DNA of 64,000 bases from Gracilaria domingensis. Lineage: Eukaryota > Rhodophyta > Florideophyceae > Gracilariales > Gracilariaceae. Shown here one piece after another: positions 1-10,455 of this stretch (the first letter of the stretch is position 1; each line of letters starts with the position of its first letter). The stretch covers positions 1-64,000 of the forward strand of contig VCMS01000362.1 of NCBI GenBank assembly GCA_022539475.1. Reading direction: 5' to 3'. The notes beneath the pieces were generated by a model, which was not told the origin of the DNA, did no database searches, and saw only the letters and a program-made list of their open reading frames with translations. A program made the position numbers and the translations under genes.

Positions 1-853
1 GAATACATGTAGCGGCTCCCCGTCGTCCGGTGATCGTAGGCCAGTTTGATCAAGGCGTCCTCTATGATTTCTCTGTTCACAAGTACATCCGCGACGGCGT
101 ATTCCGTGTCGGTGTCTATCTCATTCACAAGTAGGCATGGAATCTCATCCTCCAAAGGCGTTTCGTCTTCTCCGTTAGTTAGCATCCGCGAAACTGCATC
201 GGCTGGGAGATGCTTAATATCGAATCGGTATTGCACCTCGAAGTCGAACTCGGCAAGGCGTAGGCGCCATCTTGCGAGCCTTCCCGTAGCATTGGTTATA
301 TTGAGGAGCCAACGCAAAGCGTTGTGATCTGTTCGAACAATAACCCTTTGCCCTTCCAGGTATGGCCTCAGGAGCAGCATGCTCCATAATATAGCAAGAT
401 ATTCCCGTTCGGAGGTACTGCAGTTCCTTTCTGGGGCAGTCAGCGAACGGCTCCAATATCCGATGGGGCGGTAATCTACGCTTAAATCAAATTGATTGTT
501 GAAATTCTCATCTTCTTGCTGCTGAAGCAGAGCACATCCAATCTGACGGCCGCAAGCATACGTCTCCAAGATGTAGGGCTTTACAGGCTTCGTTAGAGAC
601 AGGATTCGAGGGGTGGTGAGCCTCTTCTTCAGCTCCTCGAAAGCGTTCATATCCTCTTCCGAAAACGGTTCGAGGGAGACAGGTCGGTCCTTCTCAAGCT
701 TCCGGTTCAGAGGGTGAGCGATCCTTGCGAAGTTCGGTAAGAAGCGTCTGTAGACATTGCAGAGGCCTAGGAACGCCCGAAGCTCGGTCTGTGTCCGTCG
801 CGGTTTAGCTTTTGTCACAGCTGCACAAGTCGTCGACGCCACTTGAAGCTTCC
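1..853 (-). mobile_element. Ty3/gypsy fossil gypsy-0, RNase H half
   Basis: Reading the minus strand gives the connection and RNase H part of a Ty3/gypsy pol, with recognisable motifs such as RTQTELRAFLGLCNVYRRF, IGYWSRSL and TDHNALRWLL. The element runs off the left edge of the window. Its upper end stops at about 853, exactly where the reverse-transcriptase half at 16274 also stops, so both belong to one element split by the insert 854-16273. It is an old, degraded copy. The 3' LTR would lie left of the window. Confidence 0.85.
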
Positions 854-869
854 CCCTATGAACAACTGT
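854..869 (+). repeat. T1 left terminal inverted repeat
   Basis: CCCTATGAACAACTGT begins the insert straight after a TTCC that is repeated at 16274. It pairs imperfectly with the right end: CCCTA is shared, then A at position 8 and CAA at 10-12, then TGT after a one-base offset. Confidence 0.6.
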
Positions 870-924
870 TCTGGGCAATAAATGTACTGTAGAGAGCCAA
901 ATAATGGTCAAAAAATTACTCGAG

Positions 925-951
925 GTGCCGAATCATGTACGCAAGATGGCC
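925..951 (+). repeat. T1 left subterminal repeats
   Basis: Two short motifs here recur in inverted orientation near the other end. GTGCCGAATCATG at 925-937 matches 12 of 13 bases to the inverse of 16127-16139. GTACGCAAGATGGCC at 937-951 matches all but two bases to the inverse of 16099-16113. Subterminal repeats of this kind are typical transposase or accessory-protein binding sites in CACTA-type elements. Confidence 0.55.
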
Positions 952-1178
952 ACGGGGCCCAGACTGATTTTTGAAATTAACTCATTGGGTCGGAACATGT
1001 CCGCATCGAGATCAACGGATCCCAAGAGGCCGGAGAGCAGCCTTAGGATAGCCGCTTCATTCTGCCAAAGTCATTTCCGTCTACTTTTCATCTTCTGGTA
1101 ATCTCGGTGATTCACCTATCATTCTTAAAAAATGTCGTCGAGCTGTTACGCCTCAAATCAAGTCGCGCAGCATACTCC

Positions 1179-1213
1179 GCGCTGGTATCTACCAGGCTGG
1201 TAGATACCAGCGC
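1179..1213. promoter_or_regulatory. Perfect 17-bp palindrome upstream of DET1 TATA box
   Basis: GCGCTGGTATCTACCAG at 1179-1195 is followed by one base and then by its exact reverse complement at 1197-1213. Its core TACCAG occurs again just downstream. It lies about 25 bp before a TATAAA at 1239-1244. The position suggests a dimeric transcription-factor site, but a hairpin in RNA is also possible. Confidence 0.45.
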
Positions 1214-1238
1214 TGAGTACCAGTGGTAGTACCAGCCC

Positions 1239-1244
1239 TATAAA
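1239..1244 (+). promoter_or_regulatory. TATA-like box before the DET1 gene
   Basis: TATAAA occurs within CCCTATAAAGAA. Transcription from about 1270 would give a leader of nearly 400 bases before the ATG at 1654, or would include an upstream exon. No transcript evidence is available. Confidence 0.35.
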
Positions 1245-1653
1245 GAAACCGCACGACATCTTCATCCCTGTGCAGGCCTTCCACAACCTCTGTTTTCGGC
1301 GCTTCACCGGGTGCGGCAACTGTCTCATTACGCTGGATCCCAGCAGTCCATCGTCTTTCCGGTTTGAGACCGGCCAACGAAAGATCGAATCGACCGGCGG
1401 TGCTCCATTCTCTCACCCTCACTTGTATGAAATTTCTGCCTTTCCGCCGCCTTCCCCGCCCCTCCAGTTCGACCGGATTCCGCAGCTCGCTGTCGGCGCC
1501 GAGCTGCAGTTGCTGTCACAGTCTAGTCGGGCCGCTTCTCTCCTGCTATTCTTACCTGTTCCTCTCTTCGCGTCCGTTTCAGAATAGCCGCACTCCGCTT
1601 CACATGCACACCATCCGTCCTATACCTGCCACTTTGCACAGTTTTTCACCCAT

Positions 1654-3174
1654 ATGTATACAAAGTCCATAGTCGCGCCCACCGCCCATATTGCAAGAGA
1701 CGTTTCAATAACTACCGCCAGGGGCGGGTACCTCATACTTGCTTCCTATCAAACTCACGATCAACCGCTTCACCCTCCCCCGCAAACGAATCCGCTACCG
1801 GCCATTTCAACCCTTCCGTCCATGACCATCACTTTTTATCTGCTCGAGGTTAGCACTGGTGTCGTTGCCGATCGTTTTGTACTTTTGGATGATTACGTCA
1901 GGTTTGCCTCACATGAAGGCGTCCATTTTTATGGCGACATGCTTTGTATTCTGTCCATGAGACATCAGCTCTTGCATATCGTCAAGATACAGGAGACGCT
2001 GGGAAAGTTTACCGAGGAGCGATGCATTGGTGCCATGTGCGACAAAGATGACTATCAGGTCATTGCGCGTGCGCGAGAGGCACAAAATTCATATGTGGCT
2101 CAGCGCCAACAAAGGACCCATTCTGTATCGCAGCAACCCTCACTTTCAAACCAGTCGCAGAACAGCGAGCGTGATCGAAACGTACTGGACCCGATGCCTG
2201 CTCCTGCGCCAGATGCAGAGGATGACGACGAAAATCAACCCGAGCACAATGAACCAAAGGAGACTGGCTTGGGTAATGGAATGCTCAAGGATACGTTTGA
2301 CGTCGGGCTCATGAGAAGGTTGCTGGTATATGTGTATAGACGCATGAATTATGAGGGTAATGCGTCACTAGTTTATCGCCACATCGGACAGTACAGCCTT
2401 CTGGTGATGCGAAAAGCACAGTTTTTGGATGATGGTCATCTCTTGATTCGTTTGGGATCATTCAATGGTAGTGAACATGGTACTCAGCAGCAGAATGTGC
2501 TGGCGAGAGAGACCTGTTTCTTTGTCGTCTACTGCATGTCCACCACCCGCATTATAAACTTGTTTGAAAACAGATCTATCCAACTTTTGCGAACGTTTCA
2601 CATGTACAGAGAGGATTTTGTAGGCGATGAAATGGAGGCAGCATCATTACCGCCTCTGCGAAACAGTGTGCTGGACGAACAGGACGGCAGGGAGAGGCCT
2701 GGCGCTAATGAAGGAAGCGCTCCTCGTAGAAATGGCACGAACGAAAGAGTAGAGCGGTCGTGGACGGACTCCGCAAATCGACGAGGCACTTCTGACAGAG
2801 TAAGAAGGACCAGGCCGGTGTTATCGCGTATTCCTTTGTCCAGACAGGTGCGGATGGAATCGCCTTATCTGGACCGCTCATTGTTTTCGTATAATCCGGA
2901 GAGAAGCAATGTCCTGACTGCTCGGCGATTTGCTCCTGCCAAGGATTTAGGCAGTGTTAAGTTTATGAGCGCTGAAACAGGCGAATTGAGATTCAAGTTG
3001 GCGACCGAGTTTAGTTTGCTGGATGGGGAAGCGGAAGGAGAGAGAGGTGTGACGGAAAATGAGGACGTTGGTCTCCGACGAAGAATGTTTCTTTTTCACC
3101 CGCTCTTGCCGTTTGTTATGGCAATGGAGGGGCATCGGCCTGTGAACTTTCATGTTTACGGGCATGCCGAATGA
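1654..3174 (+). CDS. DET1: DET1 (de-etiolated-1) homologue, N-terminus incomplete
   Basis: Predicted 506 aa from the first ATG. DET1 is the nuclear partner of DDB1 and COP10/COP1 in CUL4 ubiquitin ligase complexes and represses light-induced development in plants. DET1 blocks are clear in order: ITFYLLEVSTGVV and GDMLCILSMRHQLLHIVKI near residues 60-115, RRLLVYVYRRMNYEG then AQFLDDGHLLIRLGSFNG near 220-270, FFVVYCMSTTRIINLFEN near 290, and the C-terminal SPYLDRSLFSY and LFHPLLPFVMAM. Two acidic or basic linkers (about 150-200 and 330-390) replace shorter linkers of other DET1s. Homology starts before the ATG: the open frame from 1588 includes HFAQFFTH, matching the segment before this point in plant DET1. 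The first 120-130 family residues are not found nearby. The gene lies inside T1, so it may be a captured partial copy. Family assignment is firm; function is not. Confidence 0.88.
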   Translation: MYTKSIVAPTAHIARDVSITTARGGYLILASYQTHDQPLHPPPQTNPLPAISTLPSMTITFYLLEVSTGVVADRFVLLDDYVRFASHEGVHFYGDMLCILSMRHQLLHIVKIQETLGKFTEERCIGAMCDKDDYQVIARAREAQNSYVAQRQQRTHSVSQQPSLSNQSQNSERDRNVLDPMPAPAPDAEDDDENQPEHNEPKETGLGNGMLKDTFDVGLMRRLLVYVYRRMNYEGNASLVYRHIGQYSLLVMRKAQFLDDGHLLIRLGSFNGSEHGTQQQNVLARETCFFVVYCMSTTRIINLFENRSIQLLRTFHMYREDFVGDEMEAASLPPLRNSVLDEQDGRERPGANEGSAPRRNGTNERVERSWTDSANRRGTSDRVRRTRPVLSRIPLSRQVRMESPYLDRSLFSYNPERSNVLTARRFAPAKDLGSVKFMSAETGELRFKLATEFSLLDGEAEGERGVTENEDVGLRRRMFLFHPLLPFVMAMEGHRPVNFHVYGHAE

Positions 3175-4999
3175 TGATCACCGCATATGACGATTTTTAC
3201 GGGCGAAAGTAGTCTGCGGATCTGAACTGCTGCGCAATACATACATACATGGATTGGCAATGTACCCAACGTTGTCTTTGTCCATGTACCTTTTCCGTTC
3301 ATGACGAATCTGGGCAAGTGCGATTCATTCAATCCCTATCTACACAATCGGACTCCAGATACTGATTTGAGGGCACGGTCAATATTGGTTTTCTCATTAA
3401 CGCCTTTCTCACATATGACGCCGTCAACGGGGCGAAATTCGCGAAAAGCTAACTACTTCAGGTTGAACTGCGCAGTGTGGCCCTGTAGACTCGCAATAGA
3501 TTGCGTCAAAGCTCTGCAGTTCACTCTTTTTTCGCTCTTAAGCTTGGAAGGAATCACAAAAGCACCTAAGTGTATGAATCAGATATACAAATTTCATTGA
3601 AGTTGATCATGATGGTGAACGGAACTTTTGTATCCAAAATTATTGGAAGGAGTACAGATTAGTTTGAGTTGCTTTGTGACCCACCGGACTTTAGCTCGTG
3701 TACTTGCTAGAGCATGAAACGGGGTAGTAATCGTACAGAGAGTGGAATACGTCCCATGGCAGTGAACACAGGGCATCCGGCAATGAACGGGCTCGAATGG
3801 TGGGAAGATGAACAGCTATGAATGCCGTTCCCACGTGCACTGCGGGTTACGACGGTACCAAGGCAAAAATGTTTAGTCACACTCAAACGCGCTCACGACA
3901 GCCTCCTATGATCACCTAAACATTTCTCTTACCATGTAGCGCCGCTAGCGCTTTGTCTGCTCTTACAATCTGGACCACCGTCATATCGAAGCCATCAACT
4001 TGCAAATTGCTGAGTGGATATAAGGGTGATCAAACTTGTTCTTTTTCTAAGGAACACCTAAACCTATTCTTCGGGTTTAGGAAAGAGATTCGCTTTACTC
4101 GGAGCGGTATGTAAGAGATATGACGTCCACAATGAATTAAGCTGTTCTATGCTCAAGAAGGAAGTGATTTCGTTCAGAGACGAACCCTGCTGGGCGTGGG
4201 AACGGTCTGTTACTTTAAAGAAATCAGAAGCGCTTCGGAACTGAATTCTAAATAGAGACATTGTACCAGGGGTACCGTACTTTCAAGTAAACCAGAAACA
4301 GACTCTTGTGAGTGGACGAGTGATGCTGATGATGTAAGCCGAGCGTCTTTTGCACACGTTGGCAATGGCTTTCTTCGGAGCAGGACTGCTATCTTCAGCT
4401 AGTCGAATTATGACTAGTCCTGAGTTTTGGTTCACGGCAAATGCGGAATGCAAGACGCGCACACTGTTCACAGAGGGTGGGGACGTCTTGTTGCAAATGG
4501 AGCGGCGTGTCGCGAGAGGATAGTGGTGATTGTCTGGGTGGTGTGATGGATAATGTTATCATAGGGCTAGAACTGCTTGCTGCATGAGCCAGTTCATAGT
4601 GAACTGATGAGTGCAAGGACGTGACGAACGACGTGAGGGGAAGCAAAAGTTTGTTGTCATGAAGAAGTTAGAATTTTTCACTGGAAGAATATCACATGTA
4701 AAACGCTTTACTGTTAGTTATCATTCGTCGTATCATGTCGTGTTTTGTCTGGCGTGGTGGGTCAGCTCCAGAGCTGGGGTGCGGATGAGATTCTGTGGAG
4801 AAACTGAACAGAGAATCATCCTAGGGGGTTGGGCATCTGCTGGAGATATGTATCACGCGAGGCAAAATGGATACGCAAGGTTGCTGACGAGGCAAAAGGC
4901 TTGGAGCCACGGCACGCGGTGGCACCTTCTTTTCCAATCAACGTAACTTTAACAAACCAAACGGTGCGAGAGATGCGTCGGGGATACCAGGGGTAGAGT
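3175..4999. other. Intergenic stretch, no gene recognised
   Basis: After the DET1 stop come about 1.8 kb with only short, unconvincing open frames on either strand. A longish plus-strand frame near 4611-4946 shows no domain and no codon bias I trust. I see no RNA gene or clear repeat here. Confidence 0.6.
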
Positions 5000-5369
5000 T
5001 AACTCTAACTCTAGCGCGCACGGCGGCAGGCGGCAGCCAGCAGAGAGGGTGGAACCCACCGGCGTCGGGCGGATGAACGGCTGCGCGCGCCGTTCAGCGC
5101 GGCGCGCGCGCGGCCCGTTACGCGCGTGGGAGCGCGCCGGCGCGCGCGGCGCACTGAGCGGTCGCCGCGCGCAGCGCCTCGCTTACAGCGCGGCACGCGT
5201 GCGCGCCCTTGGCTGCGTCGTCAGCGCTTTTGATCCGCACGTGACGCGGGCGCCGCGCTGGTAAAGGCGAGCCGCCGCCCGGCTGCATCGCTCGCGCTCC
5301 GCCCGCCCACCCTCCCCCGTCCTCCCGAGTGTGTGTGTGTTTGTGAGTGTGCGAGTGAGACGCACCGCC
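5000..5369 (+). promoter_or_regulatory. CpG-dense promoter and leader of the coiled-coil gene
   Basis: Base composition jumps to very GC- and CpG-rich DNA (many GCGCGC tracts) just before the coiled-coil reading frame and falls again within it. A GT-rich run follows at 5328-5356. This looks like a CpG-rich promoter and 5' leader. Such local composition differs sharply from the AT-richer DNA on its left. Confidence 0.5.
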
Positions 5370-8300
5370 ATGTCCACGGGCACCTCTGGCTTGCTGCGCT
5401 CGTTCCGGCGCCACGGCCACGAGCGCGCCGGGTCCACCAAGAAGCTCACCCCCAGGAAGCTGCCGTCGAACGAGCAGCTCTCCACGTCTTCCACCCTGTC
5501 GAACGCCACGAACGAGCCCGATGAGTCGCCCGAAAAGCAGCGCGGTCGCTCACTCTCGGCCTTGTCCGCCTTGCACGACACTTACAGCCCCGTTTCGCAC
5601 CCGTCCCCGTGGCAGGACGGCGGTTCCATGTCCACCGACGTGTCGAATTCTTTCAAGCGAGCCTTTCAGCAGATGGCCACGGAGCGCGAGGCGCTCAAGG
5701 AGCAGGTCCGCTCGCTGAGTACCGCTGCGGAGGAGCCCGACCGCCTGCGCGAGCTCTCCGACAAGCTCAAGGAGCAGCTGGAGGATGCGAAAGCCGCGTT
5801 GGAGAAGGAGGAGCAGCGCGCCGATGTGTCAGCCAATGCCGTGCGCTCCCTGCAGAACTCGCTCGCTGATATCAAATCCGAACTGTCCGCGAAGACCTCC
5901 CAGATTGCCAAGCTCAATAAGGAGCTCAAAAATGGCGATCAGAAGAGTGTAAAGGAGCTCATGCAGCGAGAGAAGGCCGCTGAAAGCGCCATGTTGCGCA
6001 AGAGTCGCGAGATTACTGAACTCAAGTCTCAGCTGCACACCATTGACGCCAAGCTGAAAGACGCCTTGAATGACTGTGTCGGCTTTCAGAAGGCCGCCAA
6101 GAAGGCCGCCAAGAACGTGCCAAACTTGCAAGACGCCCTCAGGCAGGAGCAACTAAAGCTCTCCAACAAGACATCCCAACTTGAACGTGTGGAAACCGTT
6201 GCGTCGGAGAGACTCGGTGAGCTCAACAACGCTAACGAACAGCTGCACAAGCTTCAACAACAAAATGCGCGCGTTCAACGAGAAGTGCTGGTGCTGGAGA
6301 AAGGCTTGCAGAGCGCGAAGGGAGAAGGTAGTGACGCCGCTGCTAGAGTTTCCGAACTTGAGCGCCAGCTCTGCCTTCGCACAGAGGAAGTCAAGGCCGC
6401 TGAGAAATCCTCCGAAACCGCCCAACAGCGTGTTGATGAGGCCACGAGCCGTGTCACGGCTTTGGAACATCAGTTGGAAGAAGCAAAGAAGGCCGCCTTC
6501 GAAGCTGAGGAGAAAGGAAAGCATATTTCTCAGCAGCTGTCGCAGACTTCCGATGATAAAGTCATGGACATGAAGCGCGAGCTGGAGAAGCTCTCGAAGC
6601 AGCTCAATCGCGACCGGAGCGCCTATGAATCTGAGAAGGAGCGCCTGGAATCTGCTAAAGTCGACGAAGTCTCTCAGCTAGAGAAGAAAGTTGAACAAGC
6701 AAGGTCCGAATATGCTGATTCCAAATGTTCATGGAGCAAAGAAAGACGTGAGCTCACTATCCAGCTTGAACAAGCACAGAATTCGTTGGCGGCGAAGACG
6801 AGGGAGGTAAAGAGCTTGACCACCAAGGTGGAGGCAAGTCAGCAAGACGTTGAGGATGCTCAATGGTGTCTTGAACGTTCGAATTCAAAGATTGCTGACT
6901 TGAAACTTGCTACGAAGCACGCAGAAGACGAACTCACAAAAGAAATCATGGAGATGAGGGGTAGGCAGATTGAACAGCAAGCGTCCACGAGGGAAGCTGA
7001 ACGTAGGGCTCGCTTGGCTGAAAGTGCGACGGAGGACTTCAAGGTCGAGGTTGAGGCCTTGGCTCAGAAGCTCGCTGCATCGGGCCGAGAGCTCAAGGAA
7101 TCCAAGGGATTAGTGAACAAGATCCAGTCCGATATAGAGAACAAGCAGAAGAGCATCGAAGGGCTTGTGACAGAGAAAGGAAAGCTTAGAGAAGAGGTTT
7201 CAAGTCTCCGGGAGGAATACCAGGAAGCTGAGGAGAACCTGCGAACAGTTGAAGAAGAGCGCCATGAATTGGAAATCCATCTTCAGAAACTAGAAGAGGA
7301 CTTGAAGGCGTCCGGGAAGGATGCTGACGACGCCCATGAACAATGCAGAAAGTTGATGGAACGATCGACCGAATTATCTCGTGACCTTGAAGATCGAAAT
7401 GCTACCGTTGCGGAACAAGAGACCGAGCTCAAGAACCTTAGAATTGAAGCCCAAACCCGCGAACACTACAGGTGCTTGTACAAGAGCATGAGGCAACCAT
7501 CGGATAAATGGAGACCGAGATGTCGCAAAGTGAAAAGAAGTCGTCTGATATGCACTCGAAAAGCATTGACGCAGATCAGAAGATGGCCACACTCACATTC
7601 CAGCTCAGGGAGAGTGCATAGAAACTGGCATGTGTCGAGCAGAGACTTTGTAAGACTTAGAGTGAGAAGGAGACTCTCGTGAAGCGGGGTGGAGAGTCTG
7701 GGCAGAACGTCGGGGCTTTGAACACTGAGATTTCGACAACGCACTCCCAAATTTCTACGTTGGAAGGAGAGAAGTCACAACTGGCGGCTTAGATTGAGAA
7801 GCAACGAAAAGAAGCTGGCGAGGCCTCTGGCCGCTGCGATGAGTTGATGAGCAAGTGTGCGGAACTTACTGACCTGATATCCTCTCTTGAGTTCCAGAGG
7901 CAAGAATCCCAGTCAAATACGAAGCGTCTGGAAAGCGAACTATTCACTGCAAATGAGAAGGGCACTGAACTTCGGAAGTCTCTGGAAAATCTATTGGTCA
8001 AGTTGCGAAGCTGCATGCAGAGTGGCGTTCGTCTGAATCAGCAGTCCAAGATGGAGAACAAACCCGGATTTCTATGCAGGGTGTTATCATTGAGAAGGGA
8101 AAGCTTATTGAGCCTTGAATCAGAAAGAGTATCTGAATCGACTCGGAATGCAGACGAAGTACGTAATGTTCAGGGCGTAAAAAACGGTCTAGCGCATGAG
8201 CTGAATGCTTTTAAGCAGAGGCTTGTGGAACTGGAGTCTGAGGCTGGTAGTACAGAGGTTCGTCATGTTCAAAAGGTCACTCAAATGAGTGAGTCGTTTT

Positions 8301-8575
8301 CGAGCACGCAGAGTGAGATAAAATCGGTGGCTGATGAACTTACAAGTGTTTCAAAGAAGCTTTCAGACTGTGAGGAGGACGTTGAAACTCTTCAGGAGGA
8401 GAAGAAATCTTTGTCCCAACGGCTCGAGGAGCTTACTGAGGAGGCTGAATCCAAGGTGGACGCGATCACTGCAGATCGCGATGACTTGGCTGCCGAACGT
8501 GACGAACTTGTGGCGACCAGGACGGAGCTAGAGAGGCAGAGTACGCAAGCGGATGAGGACAACGATTCAACTTGA
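5370..8575 (+). pseudogene. Long coiled-coil protein gene, decayed in its 3' third
   Basis: The ATG at 5370 (MSTGTSGLLRSF) opens about 700 codons that are intact up to about 7466. An N-terminal basic, Ser/Pro-rich region of about 100 residues is followed by near-continuous heptad-type coiled coil rich in E, K, Q, A and L, like myosin-tail or golgin-type proteins. No named family is recognised. At about 7468 the coiled-coil pattern moves to another frame and continues there with in-frame stops TAA 7505, TAG 7619, TAG 7658 and TAG 7790, each where Gln would fit. The frame moves again near 8008 and about 8110, then runs cleanly to a natural-looking TGA ending at 8575. The start was chosen because the open frame upstream of 5370 lacks an ATG and is leader-like. 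It lies inside T1. Alternatives are unrecognised introns or sequence errors, but four stops and three shifts favour decay. Confidence 0.7.
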
Positions 8576-8599
8576 GCATAATTGCTGCGCAAACCATCT

Positions 8600-9532
8600 T
8601 TATTCATTCCTTTTCTCAGCTGTACAACTTTCATTCACCATAATAACTTCACGATCCCCGTGTTTATTAGAATGCAGCTCGAGGAACCTAACTCCCTCCT
8701 CATGACGAACTTCATTTGAAGCATCAAATGTGTGAAAACAACGACGAACCTCATACACGTCTGTAACGGTATGAACTTTGTACACACCCCGACAGTTCTC
8801 ATGAGAATACCTGCGAGCCTTCTCTTTATCCCCTGCTGGTTTGATAAACAGTGGCCCCTGCCTTTTGCGCAGAGATCGTGCACTGCTTGAAACACCGCTG
8901 CTTGCCACCTCTTTTCGTCTATGATATCGGCTCCTTGCGTTCAAATTATCTCTTTCTTTATGCTTGTACCGATACCTTCGAACCTTTTCAAGATTCCGAA
9001 GTCGTTTGTCTATATGCAACTGTTTGTCATTGCAGAAGGTTTTGAGGGCAGTACCTGGAAGTATCAGACGAGCACGTGCACAAAAGGCGCTCTCAGCAAG
9101 AATATCGGCTCCAGGAAGGCAAACGTAATGTACATCTCCAGAAAAATGTCTTCTTGTCGGAGGTTCACAAGTGTTTATGTATGCCAACCTCTTCACATCC
9201 AACGGCACCAAATCGTTTATGACGTGCAAGGGGTACTGATCGTGGTTGTCGCTTGCCACATTATTTCTTTCCGTTTCTGCAACGTCCTTTAAAATTTGAT
9301 TACAATCACTTCCTTCTGCTGAATTCTTGCATACGGAGCAAACGACACAGCTCTCTAACGACCTATCGGCTGCGTACCTCTCTTTTACAGAGAGAGTTGG
9401 AGGAGTGCCGCAAATAACGTGAATAGGTTTTTCACAGATGAGGCAAAATTGGTTGGGATTCGAGCCGATAATACCGCCATCTACGCGGCACTTCTTACGA
9501 TCATTCTCAACGCAAGTGAATATTGGTGGCAT
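8600..9532 (-). CDS. Cys-rich hypothetical protein (zinc-finger-like N-terminus)
   Basis: A 310-aa frame starts at the ATG (MPPIFTCVENDRKKC) and ends only 25 bp from the end of the convergent coiled-coil gene. The first 80 residues hold Cys/His in the order C-x7-C, then C-x2-C-x4-H-x2-C (CLICEKPIHVIC), then C-x2-C-x2-C, suggesting a treble-clef or RING/PHD-like zinc fold. The middle is basic (RRYRYKHKERDN, RSRYHRRK), suggesting nucleic-acid binding. No family is recognised and T2 has no counterpart, so it may be cargo or a T1-specific accessory protein. The sequence just upstream (9533-9760) reads partly like further protein but holds stops. Confidence 0.45.
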   Translation of the reverse strand: MPPIFTCVENDRKKCRVDGGIIGSNPNQFCLICEKPIHVICGTPPTLSVKERYAADRSLESCVVCSVCKNSAEGSDCNQILKDVAETERNNVASDNHDQYPLHVINDLVPLDVKRLAYINTCEPPTRRHFSGDVHYVCLPGADILAESAFCARARLILPGTALKTFCNDKQLHIDKRLRNLEKVRRYRYKHKERDNLNARSRYHRRKEVASSGVSSSARSLRKRQGPLFIKPAGDKEKARRYSHENCRGVYKVHTVTDVYEVRRCFHTFDASNEVRHEEGVRFLELHSNKHGDREVIMVNESCTAEKRNE

Positions 9533-10455
9533 GGCGTTTTTGCTAAAGTGGCAGATATGCACTCGCTTAAGAACGAGCGCAAGTAGGGAAGAAGGTTTCG
9601 CGGTACGGATGATGAAGCACTACGGCATCCACAGCAAACTTGGGTAAAATTCATGGTCATCATCGTTCGCGTAACCGGATCCCACCAATGAGATTCTCGG
9701 AATCGCGTAACCTTTTCACACTCTGCCACCAATCACAATTTTTTAACTTGACCGTTTCCGAATTTCAGAAACGGTCAAGTTCTGAATCAGAATCAGAAGT
9801 GTTATCAAACAATATTTCTGAGAGGCAAGAGAAGATACCTTCGTTGGACACACGCAGCCTCGCTTTGTCTCGCTTGCTCATTTCTCTCATGACGGACTAC
9901 TCACCCAAATCGCATTACAAGACTCTCTTTCTGCGGTTATGAACCTTGATTCAGCTCTAAAAACGGCCTTTCATACAACCCTAGGTTCTTCATCGTGCTT
10001 TAGGCGACAACAAGAATCTAAGAAAGGCGCTTTGATGTCAAAGGAAACTTGCAGAGCGCACACAGCGGAAGAAAGTTCGAGTAGCGAATTGGAGCTTTTT
10101 CGCTGGAACCTATCTCTATCAATTCGTTTTTCTTCTTATGAAATCGTCTTTAATAACATGAGAATGTTGTGGATCTCATGTCACAGCGGTTGTTGCGACA
10201 ACGAATAACGCAAAATCTATCTGTCGGAAAAATTACTTTTGAAGTGGTTCGAAACCCACTTCCTTGATAATTCGATTCCGGTTATATCTGGGTATTCGGC
10301 ATGTTGGGAACGTTGGACACGCACGGCACTTGAGTCACAAATCAATTTGAGAATTGATCGGAGCTGCAATCAGAAGCCGTTGACACTTTGTTCTTTAAAA
10401 CCCACTGCTGCGTTCCTAGATATGGTTTGATGGCTTACAAGACAATTATGATCAT
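9533..10455. other. Non-coding or degraded stretch with a hairpin
   Basis: No convincing intact gene is present. Minus-strand reading shows short protein-like runs broken by stops, perhaps the remains of the upstream part of the Cys-rich gene. An 18-bp inverted repeat with one mismatch and a one-base spacer lies at 9745-9781 (arms begin AACTTGACCGTTTC). Confidence 0.4.

Noticed and set aside
1-330. Plus-strand frame at the left edge, rich in Ser
   Set aside because: It is the antisense of the gypsy-0 RNase H region, which shows clear motifs on the minus strand.
1270-1672. Two plus-strand frames before the DET1 ATG as DET1 N-terminus
   Set aside because: Neither frame shows DET1 N-terminal motifs (HFYEN, FRKF-type); only the short run from 1588 aligns.
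4611-4946. Possible 111-aa protein
   Set aside because: No domain, no conserved look, and no supporting neighbour or promoter signal.
7505-7792. Alternative genetic code (UAA/UAG read as Gln)
   Set aside because: Intact genes in the window, such as those ending at 3174, 39938 and 42329, stop normally, and the same genes also carry frameshifts or TGA stops.
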